This document shows, one piece after another, positions 50,369-52,201 of a DNA stretch of 52,201 nucleotides. The first letter of the stretch is position 1. Every line of letters begins with the position of its first letter. A program made the translations under genes and the position numbers. The notes beneath the pieces were generated by a model. It was not told the DNA's origin, made no database searches, and saw nothing but the letters and a program-made list of their open reading frames with translations. This stretch comes from Zygnema cylindricum (lineage: Eukaryota; Streptophyta; Zygnematophyceae; Zygnematales; Zygnemataceae): positions 1-52,201 of the forward strand of contig JBBHKE010000012.1 of assembly GCA_037447655.1 (NCBI GenBank), in the 5' to 3' direction.

Positions 50369-50745
50369 ATGACACTGTTGCATAATTCAATATCGAGCCT
50401 CACTCATAAATCGTCTGAAACCCTAAATTCCGGAACCCTAATTTTTGAAACCCTAAAATTTGAAACCCTAAATTCTAAAACCCGAAAACTGGAAAATTTT
50501 CAAAATCGATCAGTTTTTTTTAAATCCGGTTTTAGGTCCCAATTTTCCTCCTCCGTTTCTGTAAATAGGGAAAATTCCACACTTAATTTTGTGAAGAGAA
50601 AAAATTTTAGTAAAAGACAAAATTTGCAAGTCACTTCTTCTTCCTCCTCTCCCTCTCCCGCTTCCACAATTTCCGCAGATGAGGACAAACAGCTACCTGC
50701 CAAAACTTGTACGGCAGCTGTTTCTCAAGCTCGGGCGTCCCTCAG
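50369..50745 (+). CDS. Possible plastid DUF1995-like protein, exon 1
   Basis: ATG 50369 opens a Ser/Thr/Arg/Lys-rich, acid-poor N-terminus of about 90 residues, like a plastid transit peptide, then DEDKQLPAKTCTAAVSQARASL. Donor CAG|GTACCA at 50746, phase 2. The beginning includes five degenerate AAACCCTAAATT-type repeats (50418-50482) read as ETLNSGTLIFETLKFETLN; these are plant telo-box-like, so the true start could be further down (no other ATG follows in frame within this exon). The family call rests on S-QA-x-A-S-L followed in exons 2-3 by L-K-I-S-V-E-L-P-I-P and DTDWPGG, which remind me of DUF1995 plastid proteins. Confidence 0.55.
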
Positions 50746-50783
50746 GTACCAAAAATAATGTGGATGTGGTAAAGAACCAAAAA

Positions 50784-50825
<42 letters not shown>

Positions 50826-51220
50826 AAGGAACTCACACTAAATGCGGTGACAATGGCAAAAACAAATTAAAAAAAATGCTAGATATATGCTCTATATCTA
50901 CCTTATATGTATATACCCAATATACAATGTATATAATACAATACAATACAATATAATAATAATAAAAAAATAAAAAAAATGAGTATCAAGTAGTACCAAT
51001 AGTAGGAATTTTGAGACTATCACTTGTATTTATTTTTATAAACATAATTCGGAAATATTTTTATTTTTATTCAATAAATTTTAATATTGCAAAACGAGTC
51101 TGAAGTTTTATATGTATAAGAGGGAGTGAGAGAGAAGAGAGCCTCTCCCTCTCTCTCTTTTCAAGTTTTTCTCCCTCTTTTCAGTTGTAACTTAAGATTG
51201 TAGTTTTTGTTTCTTTGCAG

Positions 51221-51339
51221 ACTCATTCGAGAAAAGCATCGTGAAAGTTTACAACTTTCGCAAACTGATAAAGCAGAAAATTTGACCATAAGAAAACCAT
51301 TTCTCAAAATTAGTGTGGAGTTACCGATTCCAGTTTCAG
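51221..51339 (+). CDS. Possible plastid DUF1995-like protein, exon 2
   Basis: Acceptor TTTGCAG at 51220; joins in phase to exon 1 (split Arg codon). Encodes LIREKHRESLQLSQ, then IRKPFLKISVELPIP. The donor G|GTATCT at 51340 leaves phase 1. Frame continuity across both introns supports a real gene; the family is uncertain. Confidence 0.6.
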
Positions 51340-51939
51340 GTATCTGTGAGTTGTGTGTGTATTATTTTTATTTTTTATTTTATTACATTTTATTCTATTT
51401 ATTTATTATTATTTTGTTTTTTCTAAGTCGTATTGCTGAGTGAAAAAAATAAAATATCAGCTTTTAACGTCTCTAAATCTCCAAATTTTTAAAATGTTCA
51501 AATTTAAAATTAAAAAAAAAAAAAAAAGTTTTCCGAATTTGTTTACAAAACCAATATCATTAACATTTTCGGTTTTGCTTCATGAAAAAATTACATTTCT
51601 GATTTTTTTCCGTAAATTTTTTTTTTTGCCCGTAAAAATAAATGAAACTCTCAATTTTTAAATGTAAACAAAAATAAAAATCTTATTTTGACATGTAACT
51701 AATAGCGGCAAAAGTTATATGCATTTTATTTTCGTTTTAATTTATTTATTTCATTCTGTCATTTAACTATATATCATTATTTTTCAATTATTTCTGTCGC
51801 TTATTTGTTTAACTTTATTTCTTATTTAATTTTGTCTTTTACATGTTAATCCTATTTTTTTTTTCTTTACCTTTATTTATTTTTTAATTGTCTTATATTT
51901 TTTTATTCTTATCTCTTATTTAATTTTGTCTTTTATCAG
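51340..51939 (+). other. Intron 2 of the right-edge gene
   Basis: 600 bp, over 75% A+T, with nothing else recognised. Confidence 0.6.
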
Positions 51940-51985
51940 GAAAAGACGAAATCGTCGAACTTCGAGATACAGATTGGCCGGGTGG
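51940..51985 (+). CDS. Possible plastid DUF1995-like protein, exon 3 (gene continues past window)
   Basis: Acceptor TTTATCAG at 51939; encodes GKDEIVELRDTDWPGG. Two donors are possible: GTGGGT at 51982 or the better GTATGT at 51986. No further exon is visible before the window ends in a CCCTCT tract. Confidence 0.55.
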
Positions 51986-52159
51986 GTATGTTGCCCAACC
52001 ATGTTTCATTTTTTTATTTTTTTTCTTTTTCTTTCTTAAAACACCGTTTTATTTTTTAAATTACTGATGTGTTTGTTTAATATTTTGTAACATTATTTTG
52101 CAATCTGGTATCGCTACTCAAAAGTTTCTTTCAAGTTCACTCTAACCGAAGCACATTAT

Positions 52160-52201
52160 TCCCCCTCTCCCTCTCCCTCCCTCTCCGTCTCCCTCTCCCT
52201 C
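52160..52201 (+). repeat. CCCTCT tract at the window end
   Basis: Same simple repeat as at 33320-33536. Confidence 0.9.

Noticed and set aside
1-52201. CRISPR arrays, operons, rRNA genes
   Set aside because: No regularly spaced direct repeats with unique spacers, no bacterial gene arrangement and no rRNA sequence; the window is eukaryotic with spliced genes.

Overview
The window is eukaryotic nuclear DNA from a repeat-rich genome, most likely a photosynthetic green-lineage organism and perhaps a streptophyte alga. That placement is an inference. It rests on spliced genes with GT-AG introns, a SET-domain gene with the plant SUVR1/2/4 hallmarks (NHRC instead of NHSC, and the matching pre-SET cysteines), plant-type CCCTAAA telo-box motifs, and a possible plastid protein (DUF1995-like) at the right edge. 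There are 10 Ns at 33537-33546, and both flanks of the gap are low-complexity sequence.

Layout. 1-6.4 kb holds remnants of minus-strand Ty1/copia-type retroelements, a ~360 bp direct repeat present twice, and short tandem repeats. 6.5-33.5 kb is one plus-strand gene, a SUVR-type histone H3K9 methyltransferase. Four exons can be assembled: 6478-6623, 7917-8253, 20577-20878 and 22787-22856. Intron 1 is a giant purine/pyrimidine tract. Intron 2 (12.3 kb) contains a rearranged copia element (A1, 8574-20566), into which a Harbinger transposase fragment, a second copia-type element (C, 14189-16552, TSD GACAT) and a non-autonomous hAT element (16887-17714, TSD CTACTTAG) are nested. The next intron (over 10 kb) contains a minus-strand copia (A2), itself split by a plus-strand copia (B, 23961-29221, TSD AATCG). 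The last SET exons, and the 5' exons of the next gene, are missing and probably lie in the N gap.

From 34.0 to 36.7 kb is the 3' half of an ABCC (MRP-type) transporter in three visible exons. Then come a 5'-truncated reverse-transcriptase element between two copies of its 3' tail (36.8-39.0 kb) and a cluster of ~220 bp fold-back MITEs flanked by TA. Two ferroportin-family iron exporter genes lie tail to tail (41631-43763 plus, 46617-44644 minus). Another MITE cluster follows, and finally the first three exons of a gene that may encode a DUF1995-type plastid protein.

The host genes do not form an operon or an obvious pathway. The only functional pairing is the two ferroportin paralogues. The copia-type elements share an unusual primer site that matches the anticodon arm of initiator tRNA-Met (half-tRNA priming as in Drosophila copia). 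In families A and B the gag reading frame starts inside the LTR and runs through this primer site.
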